A stretch of DNA of 64,000 bases from Bacteroidota bacterium (lineage in GTDB: Bacteria > Bacteroidota > Bacteroidia > JAHEXY01), in assembly GCA_023251875.1 (NCBI GenBank), contig JAHEXY010000005.1, positions 159,113-223,112 of the forward strand, read 5' to 3'. Below are positions 36,180 to 45,864 of this stretch, piece by piece. The position numbers and the translations under genes are program-made. The notes beneath the pieces are model-generated. The model was not told the DNA's origin and ran no database searches. It saw only the letters and a list, made by a program, of their open reading frames with translations. Numbering within the stretch: the first letter of the stretch is position 1; every line of letters starts with the position of its first letter.

Positions 36180-39100
36180 TTATTTTATAACCACTAGTTT
36201 TTTTGTTGCCATTTGCTTACCTACCTGCAATTGATAGTAATAAACTCCTGCGCTCCAATTATGCACATCCATATTTATTGAATGTGTTCCTTCTGTTTCT
36301 TTTTGGCTTTGTGAATATACAATTTCACCCATTACATTCGTAACGTTTAACAGTATTTCATTTTCGCTTGGCAAATAAAAAGTAATTGCACTTTCATTAT
36401 TTGCTGGATTAGGAATTGCATCAAATAACAAAACCCTATCTTTTAAAGTATTTTCAATGCCTTCAGAAAAATTACAAACACCTCCACTTACTTCTTCCAT
36501 GCAAAAATCATCAATGGCCCAACCATCGTATTGCAATGAAACGTCAGATCCAAAACGGAAACGGAAAATTACATGAGTGCCTGATGGCGATTTATAATCA
36601 TGCTCAGCATATATCCAACCTTTTGAATTGCCTGTCCAGCCAGGAGTAGGATTATTAGGATCTAAAGCAGACACATAGGATGCATTCATCCAATCTGCTT
36701 CATATGCCGATCCTAGGGTATACCAAGAATTTCCTCCATCATAAGAATATTCCACAATACCGCCATCAGAATATTCATCTGTATAAAAATTATGATAGAA
36801 ACTTAATTTGTAACATTGACTTGTATTAATTGTAAAAACAGGAGTAAACAAGCCTGAGGAGTCAAGAGATAAATAATCGGAGCTTAAACCTGTTACCCAA
36901 GCATTATTTCCACTATAGGCGGATGTAATATGAGTTTTATTAGGTGTTCCCGATTGCCATGATGTATTGCCTGTTTTATAATTATACGCATTAATAGGCA
37001 CCCATTCATTTAAGCTTGTATCAAAATTATTACAGTATGGAAATGTAGAGATGGAATCAAATACCGTATACTGTATACAAAGAGTATCATCATCCGCAAA
37101 TCCATCCGTACTTAAATTTGGAGAACTGGTCCAAACGCAAATATCATGAAGTCCTGCACTTAAATAATATTTTGTTTTAAAGGTATAGTCTTTGGTTTCT
37201 ATTGAACTTAAAGATGGCGATAATGAAACGGCTTCGGTAGCAATTGGGGTACCGTCAATAGCCAATGTAACATTTAGTTTTGTTAATGATGTTCTACCGC
37301 TATTTACAATCTTGATATTAAATTCTGTACTATCTTCTATTGGCAATGCATAAGATTTTGATTGAGCATACAAAGAATCTATACCTACTGAAAGGCTTGG
37401 TAAAACGGTTATATCATCAAGAGCCATATCACTATAATACGAGCTACCGGTTTCTCCCCTAAATCTTACCTTAATAATACCCGGATAAGAAGTAAGATCT
37501 ACTTTTTGAAAAAACCAATCATCACCATAATCACCGGAAAGTGTAACAAGATTGGTTTTCCAAACCCCATTGTATAATACATCAACATATAAACTACCCA
37601 TTGAATAGCCGTACATATGATACCAAAATCCTAAACTTGGGGATGAAAGGGAACTGATATCAACACAAGGGCTTAATAAATTAACAGCGGTACTGCCATA
37701 AGCAGAATCGGAATTAACATACACATATTTTCCTGCCCCGGTGGTATGATCAAAAGAAGGTCCTGTATACGTATTTGAACTTCCACTATGTACTCTCCAT
37801 TCTTCATCGTCATCAGGATCGTTGTACCATCCATTTTTCATAACCGTGGGTGTACTTTTTGAAAACGATTCAAAGGTTTCATAAAAAGGAAAAGCAGCAT
37901 AGGGAATAAAACTACTTACTAAATAATCTACCACACTGTCATTGGCATTACTTGTATCGCTTGGTAAATCAGTCCATGCTGTTAAATAATAATTTCCGGC
38001 CGTACTTAAATCTGCAGTAGTAGTAAATGTGTATGAAAGCGTATCGCCTGCGTTCATGTAGGTAACAATATTTCCACTTACGGGCGTTCCTCCATTTATG
38101 GAATAATATAAGGGAATACCTACTTGGCCATCCCCACCATAATTTACAACCGTAACAGAAATGGATTCTGTAGTACTAAAATCACACCCCACAGAATTTA
38201 CATCAATAGATAAAACACCTACATCATTTTTGGGTCGTTCAAATATTTTAATATCATCAATAGCTAAATCAGAATAAGTACTGGTTCCTGTAATACCTCT
38301 AAAACGTATTTGCATGGATCCTGGAAATGGAGTAAGGTCAATTTGTTGTTTGAACCAGGCATTGCCTTGATCGCCTTGTATGGGCGTCATTACATCGTAT
38401 TGCCATGCTCCATTATAAAAAATATCTACATGCAATTCTCCCATTGTTGAACCATACATGTGATACCAAAATTCTAAAGTAGCATAGGGCAATGAAACAA
38501 TATTAAAACAAGGACTGGTAAGATCAGCTTCTTTATTATAATTAGAAGTACTTTCTAAATACAAATATTTACCGGATCCCGAAGTATGGTCTACATCCGG
38601 ACCGGTTAAAGTAGTAGGAGTAGCTCCGGAGTATGCTGTCCAATCCATTTGATCATCACTTTCATTGGTCCAATCATCATACATGGTAGTAGAGTTTTTC
38701 ACAAACCCATCAAAATCTTCCGTGTAAGGGAAAGAAGAAGTTGCCGCTAAAGTGCTGTACTCATAATTAACCACACTGTCGTTTACAAAATTAGTATCGG
38801 CAGATAAAGCTGTCCAAGCAGAAATATAATATGTATTAATAGAAGAAAAATTATAGGATGTAGAAAATATAAATGAGGTAGTATCTCCAGCCTTTAAAGT
38901 ACCCTGAATTAAATCAGCAACAGGAGTACCATTATTTACTGAAAAATAAACCGGAATATTTGTTTCGGCATCAATACCGGCATTGTATACACTTACAATT
39001 ACATGATCTGAACTACTGGCTCCGCATGGATTAAAGGGTGCGTCAATAGAAATAACAGACACATCATCTTGCTCTCTGTCTCTAACGGTAATATCATCAA

Positions 39101-41387
39101 TTGCCAAATCACTGTAAAATGAAGTTCCTACTATTCCTCTAAATTGAAGTATAATATTACTTCCTTTATAAGAATTAAGATCCACCTCCATTTTAAACCA
39201 TTCATTGCCTTGATCACCAACAATGGGAGTCATTATATCTTTATGAACAATACCATTTTGAATAATATCCAAATGCAAAGAACCCATTGTACTACCATAC
39301 ATGTGATAATAGAATTCAACCATAGGGCTGTTCATTGCACCAAAATCAAAACAAGGACTTTGTAATAATGCTGTATCATTATAATGGCTGTTTGCTTCGA
39401 GATACATGTACATTCCATTACCGGTAGTATGATCTTCATCCGGGCCGGTATTTGAAGATGATGTGGTATAACTATTTACGTACCAATCATGAGAATCATT
39501 GGTTTCATTAGTCCAATCATCATATAATGTGCCTGGTGTTCCTTTTATAAATGCATCAAAGTTTTCTGTTGACGGAAATACTGAAATTCCTGATCCACTA
39601 ATGGCTTCAAAATTATAAACAGTATCATTAAAAAGGTATTGGTCAGAAGACATTTCTGTCCATGCATTAATACTATATGTACCGGCTGTTGACATATTAT
39701 AAGTAGTAGAAAACGTAAGAGTATCAAGAGAAGATGATGCAAGTGTAGCAAATAAAGTATCTCTGATTATGGTTCCATTGTTAACTTGAAATGCCATCGG
39801 AATAGTGTCTTGAGCATTTATTCCTAGATTTTTAACTACCACCGTTATATTTTCCGTTGCACTCAATTGGCATTTTGTGCTTATTGGATATAAAATATTA
39901 TATATATAAACATCATTGTCTTTTTTATCATAAACAGAAATATCGTCAAGTGCCATATCCGCATCAAATGAACTACCCGTAGAACCTCTAAAACGTATTT
40001 GTACAATTCCATTTTTATAGGCCGATAAATCAATTTCTTGCTTGAACCATTGATTGCCTTTATTACCGCTCAATACCGTCATAATATCTGACACCCATTG
40101 ATTGGCATAATAAATATCTACATGTAAGTCTCCAATGCTATTGCCATACATGTGATACCAAAATTCTAATGTGGGATTATCTAAACTGGTAAGATCAATA
40201 CATTGGCTTATTAGATAAGCGGTTTTATTATAAAACCCTGAAGCTTCAAGGTAAATGTACTGCCCACTGCCTGTAGTGTGATCGGCATCGGGCCCTGTAT
40301 TAGTTGAAGAAGTTGGACCACTAAATAAAGTCCAATCCATATCATCACCTGAATCTACATTATCCCAATGGCCTTCTTCAATAGAATCTTTATACGAATC
40401 AAATGTTTCTAACCAAACAAAAGAATTAATAGGTGTAGTATCACAATAAAGAGGCATTGTATTATTTAAATAGAATTGATAACAAGAACCATTTGGTTCC
40501 AGCGTAGTATTGGCTGCAGCAGAAGCATCAATAGCTACCAGATAATAACATATTGTATCTCCAATATTTTGAGAAGGGATTGTTCCTTGATATTCTGTGC
40601 CGCTGGTTAATGACATAGCAAGGGTATCTGCTGTTCCATTATTTACTGTATAAACAATATAGGCAGTATCAATACCTGTATTATCGGTAATATCAGCAGC
40701 AATATCAAATGGACCTGTACCATATATTGAGCCTTGTATTATTGGTGTTTGCATAGTAATGGTAGGAGGAATCAATTCAGATGGAGAAGCCGTAACAACA
40801 ATATCGTCAACCAGCCAACCGTAATTACCATTTGGTCCGGTGCTGTTACCATCATACAATTTAAATCGGAGTTGTACTTGAGCTTGATTTCCGGCATAGG
40901 TTGAAATATCAAATGTTTCGCCTTTCCACCATGAATTGGTAGGGGTAGCCGTATTTTTTGAAGCTTGCCAATCTGTGCCATAAGCAACAACTGTAAATTT
41001 ATTTCCCGAAAGAGCACTAAAAGTTCCACTACCCGTATATTCTGTTTCTGTTAATTTACTCCATGAGCCACCACCATCTGTTGATACCTCTATTATTCCC
41101 GCATCAAAAAACTCAATTTTACAGATCTGGTAAAATGCCAAAATAACATAGGTATTACCAAGGGTTGAAAATGAATTGGTGTAAAACCACGAAGTATCAT
41201 TTGTTGCCACCACCCCTCCGTAGCTATTTAATCCACCATGTTGCAAGGCAGTATTCACAGCCCAAACAGGGGTACCCCCTGTGGTTACTTTTAAAGAACC
41301 TTCAAAATCTTCACTGTAAACTGTAGTTTGTGCCTGTAAGGTGAAGTATAAAAATGGACAAATAAGTAGAAGTAATAATTGCTTCAT
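36180..41387 (-). CDS. Large modular CARDB/MAM-repeat protein with a T9SS type A sorting domain
   Basis: A 1735-residue secreted protein. Signal peptide to residue ~19, then a jelly-roll domain and an Ig-like domain. Four repeats of a ~250-residue unit follow, each with a MAM-like domain (TGPDxDHTTGxGxYxYLE, WYHMYGSxMGxLHVDI, DMALDDIxV) joined to a CARDB-like domain (NDVxVxSID, ISVTVVNxG, GTYxxxAWT). Then come a further jelly roll and a sorting domain (LFDAIPNPANNESAITFYLP to KKLVVIK). It is probably a surface adhesin or matrix protein; no catalytic motif is seen. Confidence 0.88.
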   Translation of the reverse strand: MKQLLLLLICPFLYFTLQAQTTVYSEDFEGSLKVTTGGTPVWAVNTALQHGGLNSYGGVVATNDTSWFYTNSFSTLGNTYVILAFYQICKIEFFDAGIIEVSTDGGGSWSKLTETEYTGSGTFSALSGNKFTVVAYGTDWQASKNTATPTNSWWKGETFDISTYAGNQAQVQLRFKLYDGNSTGPNGNYGWLVDDIVVTASPSELIPPTITMQTPIIQGSIYGTGPFDIAADITDNTGIDTAYIVYTVNNGTADTLAMSLTSGTEYQGTIPSQNIGDTICYYLVAIDASAAANTTLEPNGSCYQFYLNNTMPLYCDTTPINSFVWLETFDSYKDSIEEGHWDNVDSGDDMDWTLFSGPTSSTNTGPDADHTTGSGQYIYLEASGFYNKTAYLISQCIDLTSLDNPTLEFWYHMYGNSIGDLHVDIYYANQWVSDIMTVLSGNKGNQWFKQEIDLSAYKNGIVQIRFRGSTGSSFDADMALDDISVYDKKDNDVYIYNILYPISTKCQLSATENITVVVKNLGINAQDTIPMAFQVNNGTIIRDTLFATLASSSLDTLTFSTTYNMSTAGTYSINAWTEMSSDQYLFNDTVYNFEAISGSGISVFPSTENFDAFIKGTPGTLYDDWTNETNDSHDWYVNSYTTSSSNTGPDEDHTTGNGMYMYLEANSHYNDTALLQSPCFDFGAMNSPMVEFYYHMYGSTMGSLHLDIIQNGIVHKDIMTPIVGDQGNEWFKMEVDLNSYKGSNIILQFRGIVGTSFYSDLAIDDITVRDREQDDVSVISIDAPFNPCGASSSDHVIVSVYNAGIDAETNIPVYFSVNNGTPVADLIQGTLKAGDTTSFIFSTSYNFSSINTYYISAWTALSADTNFVNDSVVNYEYSTLAATSSFPYTEDFDGFVKNSTTMYDDWTNESDDQMDWTAYSGATPTTLTGPDVDHTSGSGKYLYLESTSNYNKEADLTSPCFNIVSLPYATLEFWYHMYGSTMGELHVDIFYNGAWQYDVMTPIQGDQGNAWFKQQIDLTPFPGSMQIRFRGITGTSTYSDLAIDDIKIFERPKNDVGVLSIDVNSVGCDFSTTESISVTVVNYGGDGQVGIPLYYSINGGTPVSGNIVTYMNAGDTLSYTFTTTADLSTAGNYYLTAWTDLPSDTSNANDSVVDYLVSSFIPYAAFPFYETFESFSKSTPTVMKNGWYNDPDDDEEWRVHSGSSNTYTGPSFDHTTGAGKYVYVNSDSAYGSTAVNLLSPCVDISSLSSPSLGFWYHMYGYSMGSLYVDVLYNGVWKTNLVTLSGDYGDDWFFQKVDLTSYPGIIKVRFRGETGSSYYSDMALDDITVLPSLSVGIDSLYAQSKSYALPIEDSTEFNIKIVNSGRTSLTKLNVTLAIDGTPIATEAVSLSPSLSSIETKDYTFKTKYYLSAGLHDICVWTSSPNLSTDGFADDDTLCIQYTVFDSISTFPYCNNFDTSLNEWVPINAYNYKTGNTSWQSGTPNKTHITSAYSGNNAWVTGLSSDYLSLDSSGLFTPVFTINTSQCYKLSFYHNFYTDEYSDGGIVEYSYDGGNSWYTLGSAYEADWMNASYVSALDPNNPTPGWTGNSKGWIYAEHDYKSPSGTHVIFRFRFGSDVSLQYDGWAIDDFCMEEVSGGVCNFSEGIENTLKDRVLLFDAIPNPANNESAITFYLPSENEILLNVTNVMGEIVYSQSQKETEGTHSINMDVHNWSAGVYYYQLQVGKQMATKKLVVIK

Positions 41388-41567
41388 TTATCAAAATTTT
41401 AATGGATGTAAATCATAAATCTTAGAAAAATACAAAAACAGGATTGTTTTACAAAATGTTAAAAGATTTTTACATTGTAATTAATGAAAAAACACAATAC
41501 TCTCATTCGATTAGTGAAATCACTTAGCTCCAAAGACCACTCGCTTTTTTTAGCCATCAAGCCACTT

Positions 41568-41584
41568 GTTTACTAATAGTAAAC
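41568..41584. promoter_or_regulatory. 7-3-7 palindromic operator ahead of higBA module 1
   Basis: GTTTACTAATAGTAAAC is a perfect 7-bp inverted repeat with a 3-base spacer, followed at once by TTTG of a probable -7 element. It lies 17 bases before the toxin ATG. A palindrome of the same layout precedes module 2. Binding by the HigA antitoxin is inferred. Confidence 0.55.
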
Positions 41585-41601
41585 TTTGTATTTTTATAGT
41601 G

Positions 41602-41913
41602 ATGTTTAATATTATCGCAAGAAAAACCTTAAAAGACTACATGGCTAAATATCCAGAAGCCAGAATAGCTCTTGAAAAGTGGTATGGAGAGTTATTAAAA
41701 GCTGATTTTAATAATTTCAATTCAGTCAAAAAAAATTATGCTAACGCAAGTTTAGTGGGAGATGACAGGGTGGTTTTTAACATAATGGGAAATAAATATA
41801 GATTGGTTGTGAGAATGGTTTTTGAATTTAAAGCAATACAAATTAAATGGTTTGGAACACATAAAGAATATGATAAAGTAAATGTAGGTAATGTAAAATT
41901 TAAGAAACTATGA
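41602..41913 (+). CDS. higB: HigB family toxin, copy 1
   Basis: A 103-residue RelE-superfamily mRNA interferase of the HigB type, with VVFNIMGNKYRLVVRMVFEFKAIQIKWFGTHKEYDKVN. The ATG at 41602 is preferred over an upstream in-frame TTG (41566), because the longer reading would translate through the operator. It overlaps its antitoxin by four bases (ATGA). Toxin before antitoxin is the usual higBA order. Confidence 0.9.
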   Translation: MFNIIARKTLKDYMAKYPEARIALEKWYGELLKADFNNFNSVKKNYANASLVGDDRVVFNIMGNKYRLVVRMVFEFKAIQIKWFGTHKEYDKVNVGNVKFKKL

Positions 41914-42269
41914 AAATTACAATAATAAAAAACAAAAAAGAATACGCAAAAGTTCTTTTGTACATAGATGAATTATTTGACAAAAAAGTAAAAAAGGGGA
42001 GCCTAGAAGGGGATCAGTTAGAGCTATTGCTTTTGGTTGTAAAAGATTATGAAGATAGGCACTATCCTATTAAATGTTCTGATTCCATTGAAGCAATAAA
42101 ATTGTACATGGAAGAAAAAAACATGAATGCCAAAGATCTGGTTCCTTTTATTGGCAGTAAAAGCTATGTTTCTCAAATATTAAACAAGAAAAAACCACTT
42201 ACTGCCGCGATTATGAAAATGCTTTATAAACATCTTGGCATTCCTGCAGAAATATTACTTGCTGCTTAA
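41910..42269 (+). CDS. higA: HigA-type antitoxin, copy 1
   Basis: A 119-residue antitoxin. Residues ~60-119 carry a Cro/C1-type helix-turn-helix (SIEAIKLYMEEKNMNAKDLVPFIGSKSYVSQILNKKKPLT), and the N-terminal half (~1-55) should bind the toxin. It likely represses its own operon at 41568-41584. Confidence 0.88.
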   Translation: MKITIIKNKKEYAKVLLYIDELFDKKVKKGSLEGDQLELLLLVVKDYEDRHYPIKCSDSIEAIKLYMEEKNMNAKDLVPFIGSKSYVSQILNKKKPLTAAIMKMLYKHLGIPAEILLAA

Positions 42270-42305
42270 TTACCCCTTAAATTATTTATAAAAATACATA
42301 GAATC

Positions 42306-42322
42306 GATACCAAAATGGTAAC
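42306..42322. promoter_or_regulatory. 7-3-7 palindromic operator ahead of higBA module 2
   Basis: GATACCAAAATGGTAAC is a 7-bp inverted repeat (one mismatch) with a 3-base spacer. A TATCTTTA -7-like box follows at 42331-42338, just before the ATG at 42346. The layout equals that of module 1, but the half-site sequence differs. Confidence 0.5.
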
Positions 42323-42345
42323 ATTTTTAGTATCTTTAACGTATA

Positions 42346-42657
42346 ATGAGAATAATTGCTACTAAAACATTAAGTCAATATTGGAAACAATTTCCAATAG
42401 CGAAACAATCTTTATTGGCATGGTATGAGGTAGCTGAAGAATCTGAATGGGAAACTCCAAACGACTTAAAAACTCAATATAAAAACGCCTCTATTTTGAG
42501 CAATAAAAGAGTGGTGTTTAATATCCATGGTAATTCATACCGACTCATTGTTGATATTGAATACAGATTAAAAATTATATTTATTGTATGGTTTGGCACT
42601 CATAGGGGATATGACAAGATTAATGCAAAAACAATAAGCTATGTTAAAACCGATTAA
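42346..42657 (+). CDS. higB: HigB family toxin, copy 2
   Basis: A 103-residue toxin, the same length as copy 1 and clearly homologous (RVVFNIHGNSYRLIVDIEYRLKIIFIVWFGTHRGYDKIN), but strongly diverged elsewhere. It overlaps its antitoxin by 17 bases. No internal damage is seen. Confidence 0.9.
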   Translation: MRIIATKTLSQYWKQFPIAKQSLLAWYEVAEESEWETPNDLKTQYKNASILSNKRVVFNIHGNSYRLIVDIEYRLKIIFIVWFGTHRGYDKINAKTISYVKTD

Positions 42658-43000
42658 AAATACTAAACAATACGAAACTGCTTTAGCTCGTATTTATAAG
42701 CTTATGCAAGAAGATATAAAGTCTAATTCAAAAGAGTCAGATGAATTGGAAGTATTATCAATTTTGGTTAAAACTTATGAAGAGAAATATTTTCCTGTAC
42801 CTAAAGCAAAACCAATTGAAGCCATTAAATTTAGAATGGAACAAATGGAAATGAGTGATAAAGAACTTTCTGAAATTTTAGGCCATCGTTCGCGCAAATC
42901 AGAAATTTTATCAGGAAAGCGAAAGCTTAGTTTAACAATGATTAGAAAGCTTCATGAATTACTTCATATTCCTGCAAATATTCTCATTCAGGCTTATTAA
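42641..43000 (+). CDS. higA: HigA-type antitoxin, copy 2
   Basis: A 119-residue antitoxin, the same length as copy 1. The helix-turn-helix region is PIEAIKFRMEQMEMSDKELSEILGHRSRKSEILSGKRKLS. The recognition-helix region differs from copy 1 (GHRSRKSEIL versus GSKSYVSQIL), which fits the different operator half-sites. It converges on accC. Confidence 0.88.
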   Translation: MLKPIKNTKQYETALARIYKLMQEDIKSNSKESDELEVLSILVKTYEEKYFPVPKAKPIEAIKFRMEQMEMSDKELSEILGHRSRKSEILSGKRKLSLTMIRKLHELLHIPANILIQAY

Positions 43001-43019
43001 TAATTTCAGTAAAACCTTA

Positions 43020-44357
43020 TTACTTCAACTTAAATGTATCCATAAATTTAGTGGTGCAATTGCCTTTTCTAAAATCTTCATTTTTCATTAATTGAATATG
43101 AAAAGGAATGGTGGTTTTAATACCTTCAATAATGTATTCGCTTAATGCACGCTCCATTTTGGTAATGGCTTCTTCTCGCGTTTGAGCAACCGTAATCATT
43201 TTTGCAATCATTGAATCATAAAACGGAGGAACAGTATAGCCTGCATAGGTATGCGTGTCTACTCGCACACCATGACCTCCCGGCTTATGCAATGCAGTAA
43301 TTTTTCCGGGGCAAGGTCTAAAATCATTGTAAGGATCTTCGGCATTTATCCTACATTCAATGGCATGTAATTTGGGTTCGTAATTTTTACCCGAAAGTTT
43401 TACTCCTGAATGCACTAGTATTTGTTCTTTAACCAAATCGTAATTGATTACTTCTTCGGTAATAGGATGTTCTACCTGAATACGGGTATTCATTTCAATA
43501 AAATAGAAGTTCCGATTTTTATCGACCAAAAATTCTATCGTTCCAATACCCTCATACCTGATACTTTTAGCAATTTTTATTGCGGCTTCTCCCATTTTTT
43601 TTCTTAATTCGGGAGTCATAAATGGAGAGGGCGTTTCTTCTACCAATTTTTGATGCCTTCTTTGTATGGAACAATCACGTTCTGATAAGTGACAAACTAC
43701 GCCATATTTATCTCCCACAATTTGAAATTCTATATGTCGCGGATTTTCCAAATATTTTTCCATATACATGCCGTCATTGCCAAAAGCATTTCTGGCTTCT
43801 TGCTTGGCAGAATTTAAAAGTGGCTCTAATTCTTCTTCATTCCATACAATACGCATTCCCTTACCACCACCACCGGCAGTAGCTTTTAACAAAACGGGAT
43901 ATTCTATTTTTTTTGCTATTTTTTTTGCTTGCTCTACGCTTTCTAATAATCCATTTGATCCGGGAATAGTAGGCACTTTTGCTTTTTGAGCTGTTTTAAT
44001 GGCCGTAGATTTATCTCCCATTTGATCAATCATATCCGGTGATGGGCCCAAAAATTTTATTTCATGCTCTTCACAAATTTTTGAAAATTTAGAATTTTCC
44101 GATAAAAATCCATACCCTGGATGTATAGCATCTGCATTGGTAATTTCTGCTGCAGAAATAATATTGGGAATACTTAAATAAGACAAACTACTTTGAGGAG
44201 GGCCAATACAAACAGCCTCATCAGCAAAACGCACATGCAAACTTTCTTTATCGGCAGTTGAATAAACGGCAACCGTACTTATTCCCATTTCTTTGCAAGT
44301 GCGAATAACACGAAGGGCAATTTCACCACGATTGGCAATTAATATTTTTTTAAACAT
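43020..44357 (-). CDS. accC: Acetyl-CoA carboxylase biotin carboxylase subunit
   Basis: A 445-residue biotin carboxylase from the ATG at 44357 ([21 protein letters not shown]). The open frame extends 12 residues upstream without family similarity. ATP-grasp motifs: [50 protein letters not shown] and [18 protein letters not shown]. It carboxylates the biotin of AccB to start fatty acid synthesis. It follows accB, with a strong inverted repeat in the gap. Confidence 0.96.
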   Translation of the reverse strand: MFKKILIANRGEIALRVIRTCKEMGISTVAVYSTADKESLHVRFADEAVCIGPPQSSLSYLSIPNIISAAEITNADAIHPGYGFLSENSKFSKICEEHEIKFLGPSPDMIDQMGDKSTAIKTAQKAKVPTIPGSNGLLESVEQAKKIAKKIEYPVLLKATAGGGGKGMRIVWNEEELEPLLNSAKQEARNAFGNDGMYMEKYLENPRHIEFQIVGDKYGVVCHLSERDCSIQRRHQKLVEETPSPFMTPELRKKMGEAAIKIAKSIRYEGIGTIEFLVDKNRNFYFIEMNTRIQVEHPITEEVINYDLVKEQILVHSGVKLSGKNYEPKLHAIECRINAEDPYNDFRPCPGKITALHKPGGHGVRVDTHTYAGYTVPPFYDSMIAKMITVAQTREEAITKMERALSEYIIEGIKTTIPFHIQLMKNEDFRKGNCTTKFMDTFKLK

Positions 44358-44384
44358 TTTTTTTAGTTTAATGTTTGAAAGTTT

Positions 44385-44427
44385 AAAGTTCAAGGTTCAG
44401 TTTAGAATCAATTGAACCTTGAACTTT
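44385..44427. repeat. 15-bp perfect inverted repeat between accB and accC
   Basis: AAAGTTCAAGGTTCA (44385-44399) and TGAACCTTGAACTTT (44413-44427) form a perfect stem with a 13-base loop. Similar wording (GTTCAAAGTTTAAGGTTTGA) lies at 17489-17508 between the ABC exporter genes, so this is probably a dispersed repeat. A role in differential expression of accB and accC is possible but unproven. Confidence 0.6.
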
Positions 44428-44438
44428 ATAACCTTGAA

Positions 44439-44957
44439 CTAAATAGGTTCTACTAAAAATAAAGGCTGATCGTATTCAACCGGACTGGCATCATCAACCA
44501 AAACTTTTACAATGCGGCCTTTTATTTCAGCTTCAATTTCATTAAAAAGTTTCATGGCTTCAATTACGCAGATAACTTTTCCTGCTGCAAGTTCATCACC
44601 AACATTTACAAAAGCAGGCTTGCCCGGTTCAGATGCACGATAGAATGTTCCAATCATTGGAGATTTTATTGTTACATAAGAAGCATTATTTTGTTTTTCA
44701 ACAGCAGGTGTTTTTTCTGCGCCTCCATTTTCTGCAACGTTTGTAAGTGTTGGCATTACAATAGGAGTATGCGCAACAGGACTAACGGGACCGCTCATTA
44801 CCGCAGGAGAAATCATTGTATAATCTCCATTGCCATTGGTTTTACCCTTAGAAGAAGAACGTATTTTTATTTTTATTTCTTTTGTTTCTAATTCAACTTC
44901 TTCAACTCCTGATTTTGCAACAAACTTTATGAGTTCTTGAATTTCGTTTAGTTTCAT
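44439..44957 (-). CDS. accB: Acetyl-CoA carboxylase biotin carboxyl carrier protein
   Basis: A 172-residue BCCP. Residues 1-35 form the N-terminal helix/strand region, ~40-95 a flexible Pro/Thr/Asn-rich linker, and ~95-172 the biotinyl domain with the EAMKLFNE motif; the biotinylated lysine is K136. It forms the carboxylase with AccC; AccA and AccD are not in the window. Confidence 0.95.
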   Translation of the reverse strand: MKLNEIQELIKFVAKSGVEEVELETKEIKIKIRSSSKGKTNGNGDYTMISPAVMSGPVSPVAHTPIVMPTLTNVAENGGAEKTPAVEKQNNASYVTIKSPMIGTFYRASEPGKPAFVNVGDELAAGKVICVIEAMKLFNEIEAEIKGRIVKVLVDDASPVEYDQPLFLVEPI

Positions 44958-45010
44958 TTTTTTTAATTATTAAATATTGAAAAATTGTAATATTGAAAGA
45001 TTATACCAAT

Positions 45011-45554
45011 TTATTCTAAGATTATATTTTTATTAGAATCTGTTTTTGGTCCAAAAAATCCATAATGAGGAAACATTTTTTTAGCTAAATAAAATGATAG
45101 AGCACAAATTAATACGCATATTCCTATAGTAATAATATCCTGCCCCCCCCCATTTACCAATCATTTTTCCTATACTCCCTAAAGACATTAATCCAATTAT
45201 ACGATAAAACTTTCCGTTGAAATTTAACACCAACATAGCAAAAATCACATTAAGTATGGGAGTAAGTAATACCAATGGAATGGAAGTCAAAGAAATTGGG
45301 GCTAGAATTACAATTCCAGCTAATATTTTAAATATCCCTACAAGTAAAATTAAGCCAACTAAAATATTATTTAATAATTTATATTTTCTTCTTGCTTCCG
45401 AACTAGGGGTTGCCGAAATTATCTGAGCAACCGTCTCTTTATCATAGCCCACTCCTGTTAATTCTTGTAGAATTTCTGATTTAGATTTCCCTTCAAGCAA
45501 TTTGGTTTTTATAGTAATAGTTACTTCTTTGTGGTTTATACTTTTCTTACTCAT
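45011..45554 (-). pseudogene. Membrane protein gene frameshifted at a nine-base G tract (possible phase-variable switch)
   Basis: As given, the frame runs from the ATG at 45554 to a stop at 45081 (157 residues). It has a charged N-terminal segment (SKSEILQELTGVGYDKETVAQII) and two helices (~65-115), then an odd end GYYYYRNMRINLCSI. The shift lies at C9 on the plus strand (45143-45151). With eight bases the frame instead reads QDIITIGICVLICALSFYLA and then KKMFPHYGFFGPK, ending at 45011 as a 180-residue protein with a proper extra membrane helix. The eight-base form looks like the functional one. Confidence 0.8.
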
Positions 45555-45594
45555 TTTTTCATACTTAATTTAAATTTGAACTTATTATCTCATC

Positions 45595-45864
45595 TTAATA
45601 AACTTCGTCATGCGTTCCGATGTCAACCAACACAACCTTATCAGAAGTTTCAAAATAAAAAACTACCCTACAACCATAATCCACTGTAAAACTCCATAAA
45701 TCTTTAAGCTGTCCCGATAATTTATGTGTTCTTAATCTTTTATCAAATGGAGTAGCGATAAACCATTCCAGTCTTTGAAAGAATTTGCTTTCAAGCTTCT
45801 CATTACCTTTAATTCGTTTTTTGAAAACCTTATTAAAGCTATCACTAAAAGAAACTTCTATCAT
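45595..45864 (-). CDS. RelE/YafQ-type toxin
   Basis: An 89-residue toxin of the RelE/StbE or YafQ family: EVSFSDSFNKVFKKRIKGNEKLESKFFQRLEWFIATPFDKRLRTHKLSGQLKDLWSFTVDYGCRVVF. The LSGxLKDLWSFxVDYGCRVVF pattern is diagnostic. These cleave mRNA at ribosomes. The start overlaps the antitoxin stop by one base. Confidence 0.88.
   Translation of the reverse strand: MIEVSFSDSFNKVFKKRIKGNEKLESKFFQRLEWFIATPFDKRLRTHKLSGQLKDLWSFTVDYGCRVVFYFETSDKVVLVDIGTHDEVY

Noticed and set aside
41566..41601. Upstream TTG start extending copy 1 of HigB by 12 residues
   Set aside because: It would translate through the palindromic operator and -7 box; the ATG at 41602 gives the same 103-residue length as copy 2.
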